A stretch of 64,000 nucleotides of DNA from a bacterium (GTDB lineage Bacteria; Desulfobacterota; Binatia; HRBIN30; CADEER01). The notes under the pieces are model-generated. The model had not been told where the DNA came from and did no database searches. It worked only from the letters and a program-made list of their open reading frames with translations. Positions 54,917-63,743 of this stretch are shown here, piece by piece (positions within the stretch are counted from its first letter, which is position 1; each line of letters opens with the position of its first letter). The stretch covers positions 496,001 through 560,000 of the forward strand of contig JAHBUY010000004.1 in the NCBI GenBank assembly GCA_019637795.1, given 5' to 3'. Made by a program: the position numbers and the translations under genes.

Positions 54917-55345
54917 TAGACACGGATGGCCACCGATGGACACTGATGCGCTGACCAGCAGGATCATTGGATGCGCCATGACGATCAGTCGGGAGCTCGG
55001 GTGCGGGTTTCTCGAGAGTGTCTATCGGCGCGCGCTGGGGCATTCGTTGTCCAAGACCGGCCTGCTGGTCGAGCCGGAGCGTCGATTCACGGTCGTGTAC
55101 GACGGCGTCGTCGTCGGGGAGTACCGGGCTGACCTCGTGATCGGCGGCCAGGTGATCGTCGAGGTGAAGGCCCTGCGCGCCATCGAGCCCGCGCACCACG
55201 CACAACTCCTCAACTATCTGAAGGCGGCGCGCCTGCGAGTCGGCCTGCTTCTGAACTTCGGAACGCCCCGCCTGGGCATCAAACGCATGGTGATGTGAGC
55301 GCGCCCTCCGTGTTCATCGGTGGCCATCGGCGTCCATCGGTGTCT
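54917..55345. mobile_element. Small palindrome-ended element carrying a GxxExxY gene
   Basis: Left end agacacggatggccaccgat and right end, read on the opposite strand, agacaccgatggacgccgat are related inverted repeats. They are made of the same short units as the 43-bp hairpin at 53.9 kb. The only gene inside starts within the left repeat. The same sequence, extended to 54922-55379, is followed after two bases by a shortened copy at 55382-55578. A mobile or formerly mobile unit is inferred. Confidence 0.6.
54936..55298 (+). CDS. GxxExxY-family protein
   Basis: A 120-residue protein with the naming motif GFLESVY (GxxExxY) at about residue 27. YRADLVIGGQVIVEVKALRAI contains a D...ExK pattern like PD-(D/E)XK nucleases; LLNYLKAARLRVGLLLNFG and IKRMVM end the fold. 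The family is widespread in uncultured bacteria and its role is unproven; nuclease activity is inferred. The first codons (MDTD) are encoded by the inverted repeat of the element around it, so the gene depends on the repeat for its start. Confidence 0.88.
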   Translation: MDTDALTSRIIGCAMTISRELGCGFLESVYRRALGHSLSKTGLLVEPERRFTVVYDGVVVGEYRADLVIGGQVIVEVKALRAIEPAHHAQLLNYLKAARLRVGLLLNFGTPRLGIKRMVM

Positions 55346-55381
55346 CGGGCCGGCGCCGGGCGAGACACGCGTTGCCTCAGA

Positions 55382-55578
55382 ACGGATGGCCACCGATGGA
55401 CACTGATGCGCTGACCAGCAGGATCATTGGATGCACCATGACGATCAGTCGGGCCGCTCGTGATCGGCGGCCAGGTGGTAAGCGCATGGTGATGTGAGCG
55501 CGCCCTCCGTGTTCATCGGTGGCCATCGGCGTCCATCGGTGTCTCGGGCCGGCGCCGGGCGAGACACGCGTTGCCTCA
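55382..55578. repeat. Internally deleted copy of the GxxExxY element
   Basis: Three blocks of the full copy are kept. The left 72 bp (55382-55453) have one mismatch to 54922-54993. A 21-bp middle piece (55457-55477) matches 55134-55154. The right 96 bp (55483-55578) match 55284-55379. Two deletions removed nearly all of the gene, leaving a MITE-like derivative. Together with the flanks it explains the 349-bp stretch without a gene before the histidine kinase. Confidence 0.9.
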
Positions 55579-55647
55579 AAATCCGCTAGCAGAATCCCCG
55601 TAGGCCGAGCCCGGCGATCGTGCTATCGGGGCCTTCGCGGGATCGAC

Positions 55648-57975
55648 GTGGTGAGGCAAGCGACACGGCGACTGACGGGGCGACGGCAACTGGCCGGTTA
55701 TCTGCTCGCGCTGCTCGGCAGTGGCGCCATCGTCGGCCTGCGGGCGGTGCTGGGCGGCAGCTTCGCCCACAATCCGGCGCTCAACCTCTTCCTGATCCCG
55801 GTGATGCTGTCCGCCTATGTCGGCGGGCTCGCGCCCGGCCTGTTCGCCACCGCGCTCGTCGCCGTCGTCACGCGCTGGTTCTTCCTCGTTCCGCTGCGCG
55901 ACCTGGCGCTCGAACGCCCGGGCGACGAATTGCGCTGGCTGGTGCTGGTCGGCGGGTCGCTCCTCGTCTGCGCCCTCACCGAGGCGCTGCAGCGGGCTCG
56001 CTGGCGAGCCGAATTGGCGTTGCGCGAGGAGGCGGCCCTGCGCGCGCAGGTGGCCGGCGTCGCGGCATCGATGCCCGGCCTCCTCAGCACCTTCCGGCTG
56101 CGCCCCGACGGCACTGGCGACATGCCGTACAACAGCCCGCGCTTCCGCGAGATCTACGGCATCGACCCGGCGCTGGTCGTCCACGATGCCGCGCCGCTCC
56201 TGGCGCTGATCGACCCCGAGGACGCGCCCGCGGTCAGCGACAGTCTGATCGAATCGGGCCGGACGATGAAGCCCTGGCACGTGCGGTACCGCATCCACCA
56301 TCCCGAGCGCGGCGTGCGCTGGCTCGAGACCTGGTCGATGCCGACCCGCGAGGCGGACGGCAGCCTGTTGTGGTCCGGCTACGTGGTCGACGTCACCGAC
56401 CGCATCCGCCTCGAGCAGGCGTTGCGCGAGGGCGAGGAGCGCCTGACCCTGGCCCTGGAGGCGACCCGGACCGGGGTGTGGGAGTGGAACGTCGACTCCA
56501 ACGCGGTGTTCTGGTCCTCGATGTGCTTCGCCATCACCGGCGTCGACAACTTCGCCGGCGACTTCGCCGCCTTCGCCCGCCTGCTCCACCCCGACGACGC
56601 GGAGCGGGTCACCGACGCCATTCAGGGCGCCGTGGCGGCGCGCTCGTCGTTCCAGGCCGAATTCCGCATCGTCCGCCCGGACGGCGAGGTCCGCTGGCTG
56701 CACAACCTCGGGCGCACCGAGTGCGATGGCGAGGGGCGGCCGCGGCGGATGATCGGCACGGTGCGCGACATCACCGAGGCCAAACGCGCCGAGGAGTCGC
56801 GCCTGCGCTCGCAGAAGCTGGAGGCGCTCGGCACCCTGTCCGGCGGCATCGCCCACGACTTCAACAACATCCTGCTGGCGATCAACGGCAACGCCCGGCT
56901 CGCCGCCGCCGATCTGCCGCCCCACCATCCGGCCCAGGAGAGCCTGGCGCAGATCGCCCGCGCCGGGACGCGCGCCGCCGACCTGGTGCGGCAGATCGTC
57001 GCCTTCAGCCGCGCCGAGGCGCCGCGGCGCGAGCGCATCGACGTCGGCGCCGTGGTCGGCGAGGCGATCCAGCTCGTGCGCTCGATCCTGCCGCCGCTGG
57101 TGGAGGTGTCCAGCCACGCCGAGCCGGGGCTGCCGCCGGTCGTCGCCGATTCGACCCAGGTGCACGAGGTGGTCGTCAATCTCGCCACCAACGCCGCCGA
57201 CGCGATCGGGCCGGCCGGCGGCCGCATCGAGTTTCGCCTCGACGCCGTCGCGCTCGACGACGCCCACGCCGATCGCGCCCTCGGCCTGCCGCCCGGGCGC
57301 TACGTGCGCCTGCAGGCGCGCGACACCGGCCACGGCATGGCGCCGGCCGTCGTCGAGCGCATCTTCGACCCGTTCTACACCACCAAGGGCCCGGGCGGCG
57401 GCACCGGCCTCGGGCTCTCGGTCGTCCACGGCATCGTCGCCGGCTGTGGCGGCGCGATCGCCGTCGACACGGCGCCCGGCCAGGGCACGACGTTCCGCAT
57501 CTACCTCCCTGCGGCGGCCCGCGAGCGCGCCGCCGCCGCCCCCCGCCCGGCACCGGCGGCGCGCGGCGCCGGCGAGCGGGTGTTGTACGTCGACGACGAC
57601 GAGATGCTGGTGGTCCTGATCAGCCGCGTCCTCGGCAAGCTCGGCTACCAGGTGAGCGGCTACCGCGACCCCACCCAGGCGCTGCGCGACCTGCGGGCCA
57701 ACCCCGACCTGTGCGACGCCGTCGTCACCGATCTCTCGATGCCCGGCATGTCCGGGATCCGCCTCGCCCGCGAGCTGCTGGCGCTTCGCCCCGACCTGCC
57801 GGTCCTGATGACCACCGGCTACGTGCGCGCCGGCGACGAGGCGGCGGTGCGCGAGGCCGGCGTGCGGGCGCTGATCCTCAAGCCGAACACCGTCGACGAG
57901 CTCGGCAGCGCGCTCGACGCGGTGCTGCGCGGGCAGCGGGCCGCGCCGGCTGCGGCCGCGGTCAGCAGCCGCTGA
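55648..57975 (+). CDS. Hybrid sensor histidine kinase with PAS and receiver domains
   Basis: A protein of about 775 residues. Three or four N-terminal membrane helices of DUF4118 type (VGGLAPGLFATALVAVVTRW) are followed by two PAS domains, each with a PAC end (YVVDVTDRI; MIGTVRDITEAKRAE). The HisKA-like box GTLSGGIAHDFNNILLAI has the phospho-acceptor His. HATPase boxes follow (NLATNAADAIGP, DTGHGMAP, FDPFYTTKGPGGGTGLGLSVVHGIV), then a receiver domain (YVDDDEMLVVLI, VVTDLSMPGMSG). It would sense an unknown signal and phosphorylate its own receiver. GTG 55648 is chosen; the frame upstream is repeat DNA. Confidence 0.9.
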   Translation: MVRQATRRLTGRRQLAGYLLALLGSGAIVGLRAVLGGSFAHNPALNLFLIPVMLSAYVGGLAPGLFATALVAVVTRWFFLVPLRDLALERPGDELRWLVLVGGSLLVCALTEALQRARWRAELALREEAALRAQVAGVAASMPGLLSTFRLRPDGTGDMPYNSPRFREIYGIDPALVVHDAAPLLALIDPEDAPAVSDSLIESGRTMKPWHVRYRIHHPERGVRWLETWSMPTREADGSLLWSGYVVDVTDRIRLEQALREGEERLTLALEATRTGVWEWNVDSNAVFWSSMCFAITGVDNFAGDFAAFARLLHPDDAERVTDAIQGAVAARSSFQAEFRIVRPDGEVRWLHNLGRTECDGEGRPRRMIGTVRDITEAKRAEESRLRSQKLEALGTLSGGIAHDFNNILLAINGNARLAAADLPPHHPAQESLAQIARAGTRAADLVRQIVAFSRAEAPRRERIDVGAVVGEAIQLVRSILPPLVEVSSHAEPGLPPVVADSTQVHEVVVNLATNAADAIGPAGGRIEFRLDAVALDDAHADRALGLPPGRYVRLQARDTGHGMAPAVVERIFDPFYTTKGPGGGTGLGLSVVHGIVAGCGGAIAVDTAPGQGTTFRIYLPAAARERAAAAPRPAPAARGAGERVLYVDDDEMLVVLISRVLGKLGYQVSGYRDPTQALRDLRANPDLCDAVVTDLSMPGMSGIRLARELLALRPDLPVLMTTGYVRAGDEAAVREAGVRALILKPNTVDELGSALDAVLRGQRAAPAAAAVSSR

Positions 57976-58708
57976 TCACGTCGTTCACCGCCTCGATCAG
58001 CTCGCCGATGGTCACCGCGCCGTCGCCGTTGGCATCGGCCGTCGGACACTGGGCGAGCGGCAGATTACCGAGGGCGATGTTGACGGCGAGGATCACCTCG
58101 TTCACCGCCACCACGCCGTCGCCGCTGCAGTCGGCGACGCAGCGGCGCGGCGCGGCCGTCGGCGTCGGCGACGGCGTCGGCTGGTTGGGGGCGTCGCTGA
58201 TGACGATCGCGCCGTCCACGGGCGTCACCGGCAGCTCGTGGCCGGTGGCGTCGCCCAGCAGGGAGAAGGCGATGGTGAGCGGCGCCGGCGAGTCCATGGC
58301 GTCGGCCAGGATCTGGAAGTCGCAGGTGGCGAGATCGCCGTCGCCGAGCGGCGGCGGCGCCGACGGTCCGGTGCGGCGATAGATCTCCACCGTGACCCTG
58401 CCCTCGCGCGGCAATCTGCCGCCGAGCGCGTGCGTCGCCGCGAGGCGCGGCGCGATGGCGCAGGTGGTCTTCACCGGCGGCTGGAAGGCGACGAGATCGG
58501 TGGGAAAGTCGATGTCGAGCGAGGCGCTGACCGCCGCCCCGTCGTCGCCGGAGAGGCGGATGACGACGGACACCGTGCCGCCGCGCAGCCCCGTGTCACC
58601 GAGCACCGCGAGCCGCGGCGTGGCCGCCCGCGCGCCGGCCGGCAGCAGCACCGCCCCCGCCAGCAGCGCCCAGGCGCCGACCCATCGCCCACCGATTCGC
58701 ATCGCCAT
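57962..58708 (-). CDS. Secreted cohesin-like domain protein with C-terminal EF-hand/Cys module
   Basis: A 248-residue protein. Signal peptide to about 28. A beta-sandwich (about 31-172) with cohesin-like features follows: GDTGLRGGTVSVVIRL, ALDI-type strand SLDIDFPTDLVAF, GDGDLATCDFQI and VDGAIVISD. A Pro/Thr linker leads to the four-Cys module with C190, C194, C221, C248 and calcium loops DCSGDGVVAVNE and DANGDGAVTIGE. ATG 58708 has GGAGGAG upstream. It overlaps the histidine kinase end by 14 bp on the opposite strand. The cohesin assignment rests on pattern only. Confidence 0.72.
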   Translation of the reverse strand: MAMRIGGRWVGAWALLAGAVLLPAGARAATPRLAVLGDTGLRGGTVSVVIRLSGDDGAAVSASLDIDFPTDLVAFQPPVKTTCAIAPRLAATHALGGRLPREGRVTVEIYRRTGPSAPPPLGDGDLATCDFQILADAMDSPAPLTIAFSLLGDATGHELPVTPVDGAIVISDAPNQPTPSPTPTAAPRRCVADCSGDGVVAVNEVILAVNIALGNLPLAQCPTADANGDGAVTIGELIEAVNDVISGC

Positions 58709-58971
58709 CGCTCGTCTCCTCCGCCCGCCGCGCCGAGTGCCTCGGGTTCCAGGTCTACCCGCGCGCCGCCGATGGGTCCAGGCGATTCGCCGCCGCGCTC
58801 GCCAGCGGCGGCGCGGCGGGGCTGCGCGGTCGCCTTCCGGCCCCCGCCGCGCCGGCGCGGCCAGCACCGGCCCCGCTTCCCGGTCCTCGGAACGAACGCG
58901 CGCCACCCCGTCCCGGCGCGGCGCGGCGCCGCCTGGCACGCTTGATGGATCCCTCGGCGACGGGAGGCGCC

Positions 58972-60498
58972 ATGTCCTATTCCCACTACGATCGGCTCTC
59001 GGCGCTCGACGGCTCGTTCCTGGCGATCGAGAGCGCCGTCTCGCACATGCACGTCGGCTCGGTCGGCCTCTTCGATGCCAAACCGCTGCGCGGCGCCCAC
59101 GGCGGCGGCCTCGACCAGCCGCGGATCATGGCCGCCTGCGAGGCAAGCGCGGCGCACAACCCGCGCTTCCGCCAGAAGCTCGCCTTCGTGCCGCTGTTCG
59201 ACAGCCCGGTGTGGATCGACGACGAGCGCTTCAACCTCCACTACCACATCCGCTTCACCGCCCTCCCGGCGCCGGGCGACGTGCGCCAGCTCAAGCGCCT
59301 CGCCGGGCGGATCATGTCGACCCAGCTCGACCGCGGCAAACCGCTGTGGGAGATCTGGTTCGTCGAGGGGGTCGAGGGCGACCGCGTCGCCATCATCAGC
59401 AAGGCGCACCACTGCATGATCGACGGCGTCTCCGGCGTCGACCTGATGGCGTCGATGATGTCGCCGCTCGCCGAGACGCCCGCCGCGGCGCCCGCGCACT
59501 GGGTGCCGCGGCCGGCGCCGTCGCCGGCGCGGCTGCTGCTCGACGAGGCGCGGCGGCGGGCCGCGGCGCCGCTGCTGGCAATCGATGCGGCGCGCGAGCT
59601 GGCGCGGGCGCCGCTCGAGAGCCTGCGCGGCGCCGTCCGGGCAGCCAGCGGCCTGGCCGAAGCGGTCACCGCCGGGCTGACGCCGGCGTCGCCGACGCCG
59701 CTCAACGGCGACATCGGCCCGCACCGCCGCTTCGACTGGACCCGCCTCGACCTCGAGACCGTCAAGGCGGTCAAGCACGCCCTCGGCGGCACCCTGAACG
59801 ACGTCGTGCTGGCGATCGTCGCCGGCGCCATGCGCCGCTTCCTGCGCGCCCGCGGCGAGCGGGTCGCGGCGCTCGACTTCCGCGTCATGGTGCCGGTCAA
59901 CGTCCGCGCCGCCGACCAGCAGGGCGCGCTCGGCAACCGGGTCTCGTTCCTCATGACCCGGCTGCCGCTCGGCGAGCGCGATCCGCGCCAGCGGCTGCGC
60001 GCCGTGATCGAGACGACGCAGCGCCTGAAGGGCTCGCGCCAGGCGCAGGGAGCCCAGCTCCTGGAGGAGATCAGCGACCACACCTTCGCCTCGCTGTTCA
60101 TCCAGATGGCCCGCCTGGGCGCGCAGTCGCGCTCCTACAACATGGTCGTGACCAACGTGCCGGGGCCGCCGTTCCGCGTCTACTTCCTCGGCTCGCCGCT
60201 GCGCGAGGTCTACCCGCTGGTGCCGCTGTTCGAGAACCAGGGCCTCGGCATCGCGCTGTTCAGCTACGACGGCGGCCTCTACTGGGGCTTCAACGCCGAT
60301 TGGGACGCGGTCCCCGACCTGCACGACGTGGTCGGCGACGTCGAGCACGAGCTGCGCCTGCTCGCCGACGCCGCCGGCGCGACCGCCCGCGCCGCGGCGC
60401 CGTCCGCGGCCCGGCCGCCGCGGCGGACGGCGCGCGCCCCACGCCGCCATCCGCCGCCGCCCCGCAAGCGCCGCCCCAGCCGGGCAGCGCGGCGCTGA
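58972..60498 (+). CDS. Wax ester synthase / diacylglycerol acyltransferase
   Basis: A 508-residue WS/DGAT. YDRLSALDGSFLAIES is the N-terminal signature, the catalytic H146-H147-xxx-D151-G152 is in KAHHCMIDGVSG, TPLNGDIG is the PLN motif, and GGTLNDVVLAIVAGAMR the ND motif. VVTNVPGPP follows. It joins acyl-CoA to fatty alcohols or diacylglycerol to form storage wax or fat. The C-terminal ~50 residues are a Pro/Arg-rich tail not typical for the family. GGGAGG precedes ATG 58972. Confidence 0.95.
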   Translation: MSYSHYDRLSALDGSFLAIESAVSHMHVGSVGLFDAKPLRGAHGGGLDQPRIMAACEASAAHNPRFRQKLAFVPLFDSPVWIDDERFNLHYHIRFTALPAPGDVRQLKRLAGRIMSTQLDRGKPLWEIWFVEGVEGDRVAIISKAHHCMIDGVSGVDLMASMMSPLAETPAAAPAHWVPRPAPSPARLLLDEARRRAAAPLLAIDAARELARAPLESLRGAVRAASGLAEAVTAGLTPASPTPLNGDIGPHRRFDWTRLDLETVKAVKHALGGTLNDVVLAIVAGAMRRFLRARGERVAALDFRVMVPVNVRAADQQGALGNRVSFLMTRLPLGERDPRQRLRAVIETTQRLKGSRQAQGAQLLEEISDHTFASLFIQMARLGAQSRSYNMVVTNVPGPPFRVYFLGSPLREVYPLVPLFENQGLGIALFSYDGGLYWGFNADWDAVPDLHDVVGDVEHELRLLADAAGATARAAAPSAARPPRRTARAPRRHPPPPRKRRPSRAARR

Positions 60499-60546
60499 CC
60501 GCCGGCGCCCTTCCGCTCGCCTCCGCCGGCGCTGCGAACACCCCCC

Positions 60547-60662
60547 CTGGGACCGCGGGCGTCTCGCCCGCAGCGGCAGCGCGCCCCTTGCAAGCGGCGC
60601 CGCCCGCCCTCCCGCCTGCCTCCGCCGGCGCTGCCCTACGGGCGAGACGCCCGCGGTCCCAG
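60547..60662. repeat. REP-like inverted repeat beside the RAYT gene
   Basis: 27-bp arms at 60547-60573 and 60636-60662 pair at 26 positions, 62 nt apart. Each arm contains its own small palindrome (gggcg-tct-cgccc). Such paired palindromes beside a RAYT gene form the BIME arrangement on which these transposases act. The rest of the 222-bp gap between the wax-ester synthase and RAYT genes is Pro/Ala-coding-like low complexity without a gene. Confidence 0.85.
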
Positions 60663-60720
60663 ATGCATGCATGCGGCGCACGCATTGCGCCGTGAGCCCG
60701 AATTGCAGCACCTCTCGGGC

Positions 60721-61260
60721 ATGCCGGAGCGCCATCGAGGCTGGCACGAGCGAGGATACCTGCCGCATTTCGACGCCGCCGACACAGCGCAGGCGATCAC
60801 CTATCGGCTCGCCGATGCGCTGCCCCGCCACGTTCAGCACGACCGTCGGCGAGCGCAGTCGGTCCTCGATCGCGGGCGCGGCAACTGCATTCTGCAGCGC
60901 CCCGAGGTGGCGCGCGAAGTGATCGATGCCTGGCGGTACTTCGATGGCATCCGATACCGCCTGCACGCATGGGTGGTCATGCCGAATCACGTGCACGTGG
61001 TCGCCACGATACTCGCCGGCCACGCACTCTCCCGAACCGTGCACTCGTGGAAGTCGTTCACCGCCCATCGCATCCGTGCCCGCACCCGCCAGAGGGGTCG
61101 AATCTGGCATCCTGACTACTGGGACCGGTTCATCCGCGACGACGAGCACTTCCGCACCGCCGTCGAGTATGTGGAGTACAATCCGGTACTGGCCGGCCTG
61201 GCGCGGAGGCCCGAGCAATGGCTCTTCAGCTCAGCCTACCACGGCGCTGGCGCAGCGTGA
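60721..61260 (+). CDS. REP-associated tyrosine transposase (RAYT, Y1_Tnp)
   Basis: A 179-residue HUH single-strand nuclease. RGWHERGYLPHFDAADTAQAITYRLADALP is (in parts) the RAYT N-terminus. H90-V-H92 in VVMPNHVHVV is the HUH metal site, and Tyr 150 or 153 in VEYVEYNPVLAGL is the candidate nucleophile; YWDRFIRDDEHF is also typical. These proteins cut and join REP palindromes. ATG 60721 matches the family start; ATG 60667 is possible. The gene is intact and directly beside a REP-like palindrome. Confidence 0.93.
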   Translation: MPERHRGWHERGYLPHFDAADTAQAITYRLADALPRHVQHDRRRAQSVLDRGRGNCILQRPEVAREVIDAWRYFDGIRYRLHAWVVMPNHVHVVATILAGHALSRTVHSWKSFTAHRIRARTRQRGRIWHPDYWDRFIRDDEHFRTAVEYVEYNPVLAGLARRPEQWLFSSAYHGAGAA

Positions 61261-61299
61261 CGATCATGTCCACGGCCCGCTCGGGTGGCCGTCGGTCGG

Positions 61300-62298
61300 T
61301 CACTCGCGAGACCGCGCGCCGCCGCGGTTGGCCACCCGGTCCATCACCACGATCACCAGGACGGCGACGCCGAGGATGAGGCGGTCGGCGAAGGTGCCGC
61401 CGGGGATCTGCGCCAGGGCGTTGCGCAGGACGCCGAAGATCAGCGCGCCGAGGACGGCGCCGACCACCGAGGCGCGGCCGCCCGACAACGACGCGCCGCC
61501 GACCACGGCGGCGGCGATGATGTCGAGCTCGTAGCCGCTCGCCAGGTCCGCCTTGCCCTGCCCCTGCACCACCGCGAGCACGACGCCCGACACGGCGGCG
61601 AGGGCGCCGCCGGTGACGTAGACGAAGACCTTGACGCGATCGACGCGCACGCCGGCGTAGCGGGCGGCGGTCTCGTTGCCGCCGGTCGCCAGGATGTGAC
61701 GGCCGAGCGCGGTGCGCGTCATCAGCGCCTGGAAGACGACGGCGAGGACGATCATCAGCGTCCCCGGCCAGGCGGCGAGCGGAATGCCGAGCGGCGCCGT
61801 GCCGGCGGCGAGCCAGCGCGACAGGTCGTAGAACCGGCCCTCGGTGATCAGGAACGCGAGGCCGCGCGCGATGCCCATGGTGCCGAGCGTGGCGATGAAC
61901 GGCGGCAGCCGGGCGCCGACCACCAGCGCCGCCGCCAGGGCGCCGCTCAGCACCCCGACGCTCAGCCCGGCCGCCGTCGCCGCCGGCAGCGGCCACTGCG
62001 CCTCGACGAACAGCGCGCCGGTCACCACCGACGCCAACGCCATCACCGCGCCCGGGGCCAGGTCGATGCCGCCGGCGCCGATGATCATCGCCGCGCCGAT
62101 GGCGCTGATGCCGTAGATGCCCGAGTACTTGAAGATCAGGGCGACGTTCTCGGCGTTGGCGAAGGTGTGCGCCGCCCCCGGCCGCCAGAGGATGGCGGTG
62201 AAGACGAGGAACTCGGCGACGAGGATGATCGCCGCCGACCAGCCGGGCACCACGCGAAGACCTTGCACCGCAGAGACGCGGAGCCGCGGCGGGCTCAT
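61300..62298 (-). CDS. Sugar ABC transporter permease (RbsC-like)
   Basis: A 332-residue BPD_transp_2 permease with about eight to ten hydrophobic helices: IGAAMIIGAGGIDLAPGAVMALASVV, PPFIATLGTMGIARGLAFLI, TALGRHILATGGNETAARYAGVRVDRVKVFVY and LDIIAAAVVGGASLSGGRAS are diagnostic for RbsC/XylH. It imports a monosaccharide with the ATPase upstream. ATG 62298 overlaps the ATPase stop (ATGA). Its first ~12 residues (MSPPRLRVSAVQ) are encoded by a hairpin repeat, so the native N-terminus has been altered. Confidence 0.93.
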   Translation of the reverse strand: MSPPRLRVSAVQGLRVVPGWSAAIILVAEFLVFTAILWRPGAAHTFANAENVALIFKYSGIYGISAIGAAMIIGAGGIDLAPGAVMALASVVTGALFVEAQWPLPAATAAGLSVGVLSGALAAALVVGARLPPFIATLGTMGIARGLAFLITEGRFYDLSRWLAAGTAPLGIPLAAWPGTLMIVLAVVFQALMTRTALGRHILATGGNETAARYAGVRVDRVKVFVYVTGGALAAVSGVVLAVVQGQGKADLASGYELDIIAAAVVGGASLSGGRASVVGAVLGALIFGVLRNALAQIPGGTFADRLILGVAVLVIVVMDRVANRGGARSRE

Positions 62299-62343
62299 GG
62301 TCGGACCGAAGCCTCCGCGCCGCTGCGTCGCTGCGGTGAAGCC
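62263..62343. repeat. Hairpin repeat at the ATPase-permease junction
   Basis: An imperfect inverted repeat of the same family as 42480-42553 (ttgcaccgcagagacgcgga on one side, ctgcgtcgctgcggtgaagc on the other). It spans the overlapping stop and start of the ABC ATPase and permease genes, so it encodes the last ~15 residues of one and the first ~12 of the other. Confidence 0.8.
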
Positions 62344-63734
62344 TTCTGACCAGTGATCGCGGCCACCACCACGGCCTCGCCGCATCCTCGCGCGTCGAAT
62401 TCACCCACCGCTTCGCCGGCGTAGAGGGCGACGATGCGGTCGCACAGGCGCAGCAGCTCGGGGAGGTCGCTCGAGGCCAGCAGGACGGCGGCGCCGGCGG
62501 CGGCGAGGCCGCGCACCTGAGTGTGGATGTCGGCCTTGGCGCCGACGTCGACGCCGGCGGTCGGCTCGTCGAGCAGCAGCAGGCCGCGGCCGCGGCGCAG
62601 GGCGCGGGCCAGCAGCGCCTTCTGCTGGTTGCCGCCGGAGAGCGAGGCGATCGGCGCCTCGGGACCGGCGGCGCGAATCGCCAGGCGGGCCATCCAGTCG
62701 CGCGTCGCCTGCCGTTCACCGGCGTGGTCGAGTCGCCACGCCGCCGCCGGCAGGAAGACGTTCTCGCGCAGGCCGAACGTCGGCACCAGGCCGGTGCGGG
62801 CGCGATCCTCGCCGAGCAGCACCGGCGGCACGGCGCAGGTCATCGTGCCGGCGGTGCGCGCGCGGATGCCGGCGACGCACTCGAGCAGGGCGCTGCGCCC
62901 GGCGCCGAGCAGTCCGGCGACGCCGACGATCTCGCCGGCGTGCACGCGCAGGCTGACGTCGCGCAGGCGGCCGGCGCAGAGGCCGGCGACGGCGAGCACC
63001 ACCGCGCCGCGTTGGCGAGCGGCCGCCGGCGCGGCGTCGATGTCGCGCCCGACCATCATCTGCACCAGGCGCCCGGCGTCGACCTCGCTCGCCGGCGCGG
63101 TGGCGACGCGGCGGCCGTCGCGCAGCACGGTGACGCGATCGGCGAGCGCCAGCACTTCGTCCAGGCGATGGCTGACGTAGACCACGCCGGCGCCGGCCGC
63201 GCGCGCCGCGCGCACGGCGGCGAACAGGCGGGCGGCGTCCTCGGCGCCGAGCACGGCGGTCGGCTCGTCGAGGAGGAGGATGGAATCGCGGGCCTGGCGG
63301 TCCGCGCCGCCCAGCGCCCGCGCCAGTTGCACCTGCTTGCGCTGGCTGGCGGGGAGATCGCCGCAGCGCGCGGTCGGCGGGATCGCGCTGCCGATCGTCG
63401 CCAGCGCCGCCGCCGCGCCGGCGCGCATCGCGTCGCGGCGCAGCCAGCCGCACCGCCCGCGCAGCTCGGCGCCGAGGAAGATCCACTCCGCCGCCGTGCA
63501 GTCGGGCGGCAGCTCGGGATCCTGCGGCGCCCACGCCACCCGCGCCCGCGGCGCCAGCGCCAGGGCGCCCTCATCGGCGCGCCGGGCGCCGGCGATCACC
63601 CGCAGCAGCGTCGACTTGCCGGCGCCGTTCTCGCCGACCAGCGCGTGGATCTCGCCCGCCCGGAGCTCGAAGTCGACCGCGTCGAGCGCGGTCGTGCCGC
63701 CGAAGCGGACGGTGATTCCAGCCGCGGTGAGCAT
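62295..63734 (-). CDS. Sugar ABC transporter ATP-binding protein (RbsA/MglA-like)
   Basis: A 479-residue protein with two ABC domains. The first has Walker A GENGAGKST, Walker B ILLLDEPTAVL and a degenerate signature DLPASQRKQVQLARAL in place of LSGGQ. The second has a degenerate Walker A (GLLGAGRSAL), intact SLSGGNQQKALLARAL and LLLLDEPTAGVDVGAK. Degeneracy of the second P-loop is usual in RbsA/MglA. It powers uptake of a monosaccharide through the overlapping permease. The C-terminal tail (SPQRRSGAEASVRP) comes from a hairpin repeat. Confidence 0.93.
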   Translation of the reverse strand: MLTAAGITVRFGGTTALDAVDFELRAGEIHALVGENGAGKSTLLRVIAGARRADEGALALAPRARVAWAPQDPELPPDCTAAEWIFLGAELRGRCGWLRRDAMRAGAAAALATIGSAIPPTARCGDLPASQRKQVQLARALGGADRQARDSILLLDEPTAVLGAEDAARLFAAVRAARAAGAGVVYVSHRLDEVLALADRVTVLRDGRRVATAPASEVDAGRLVQMMVGRDIDAAPAAARQRGAVVLAVAGLCAGRLRDVSLRVHAGEIVGVAGLLGAGRSALLECVAGIRARTAGTMTCAVPPVLLGEDRARTGLVPTFGLRENVFLPAAAWRLDHAGERQATRDWMARLAIRAAGPEAPIASLSGGNQQKALLARALRRGRGLLLLDEPTAGVDVGAKADIHTQVRGLAAAGAAVLLASSDLPELLRLCDRIVALYAGEAVGEFDARGCGEAVVVAAITGQKASPQRRSGAEASVRP

Positions 63735-63743
63735 CGAAGAATT

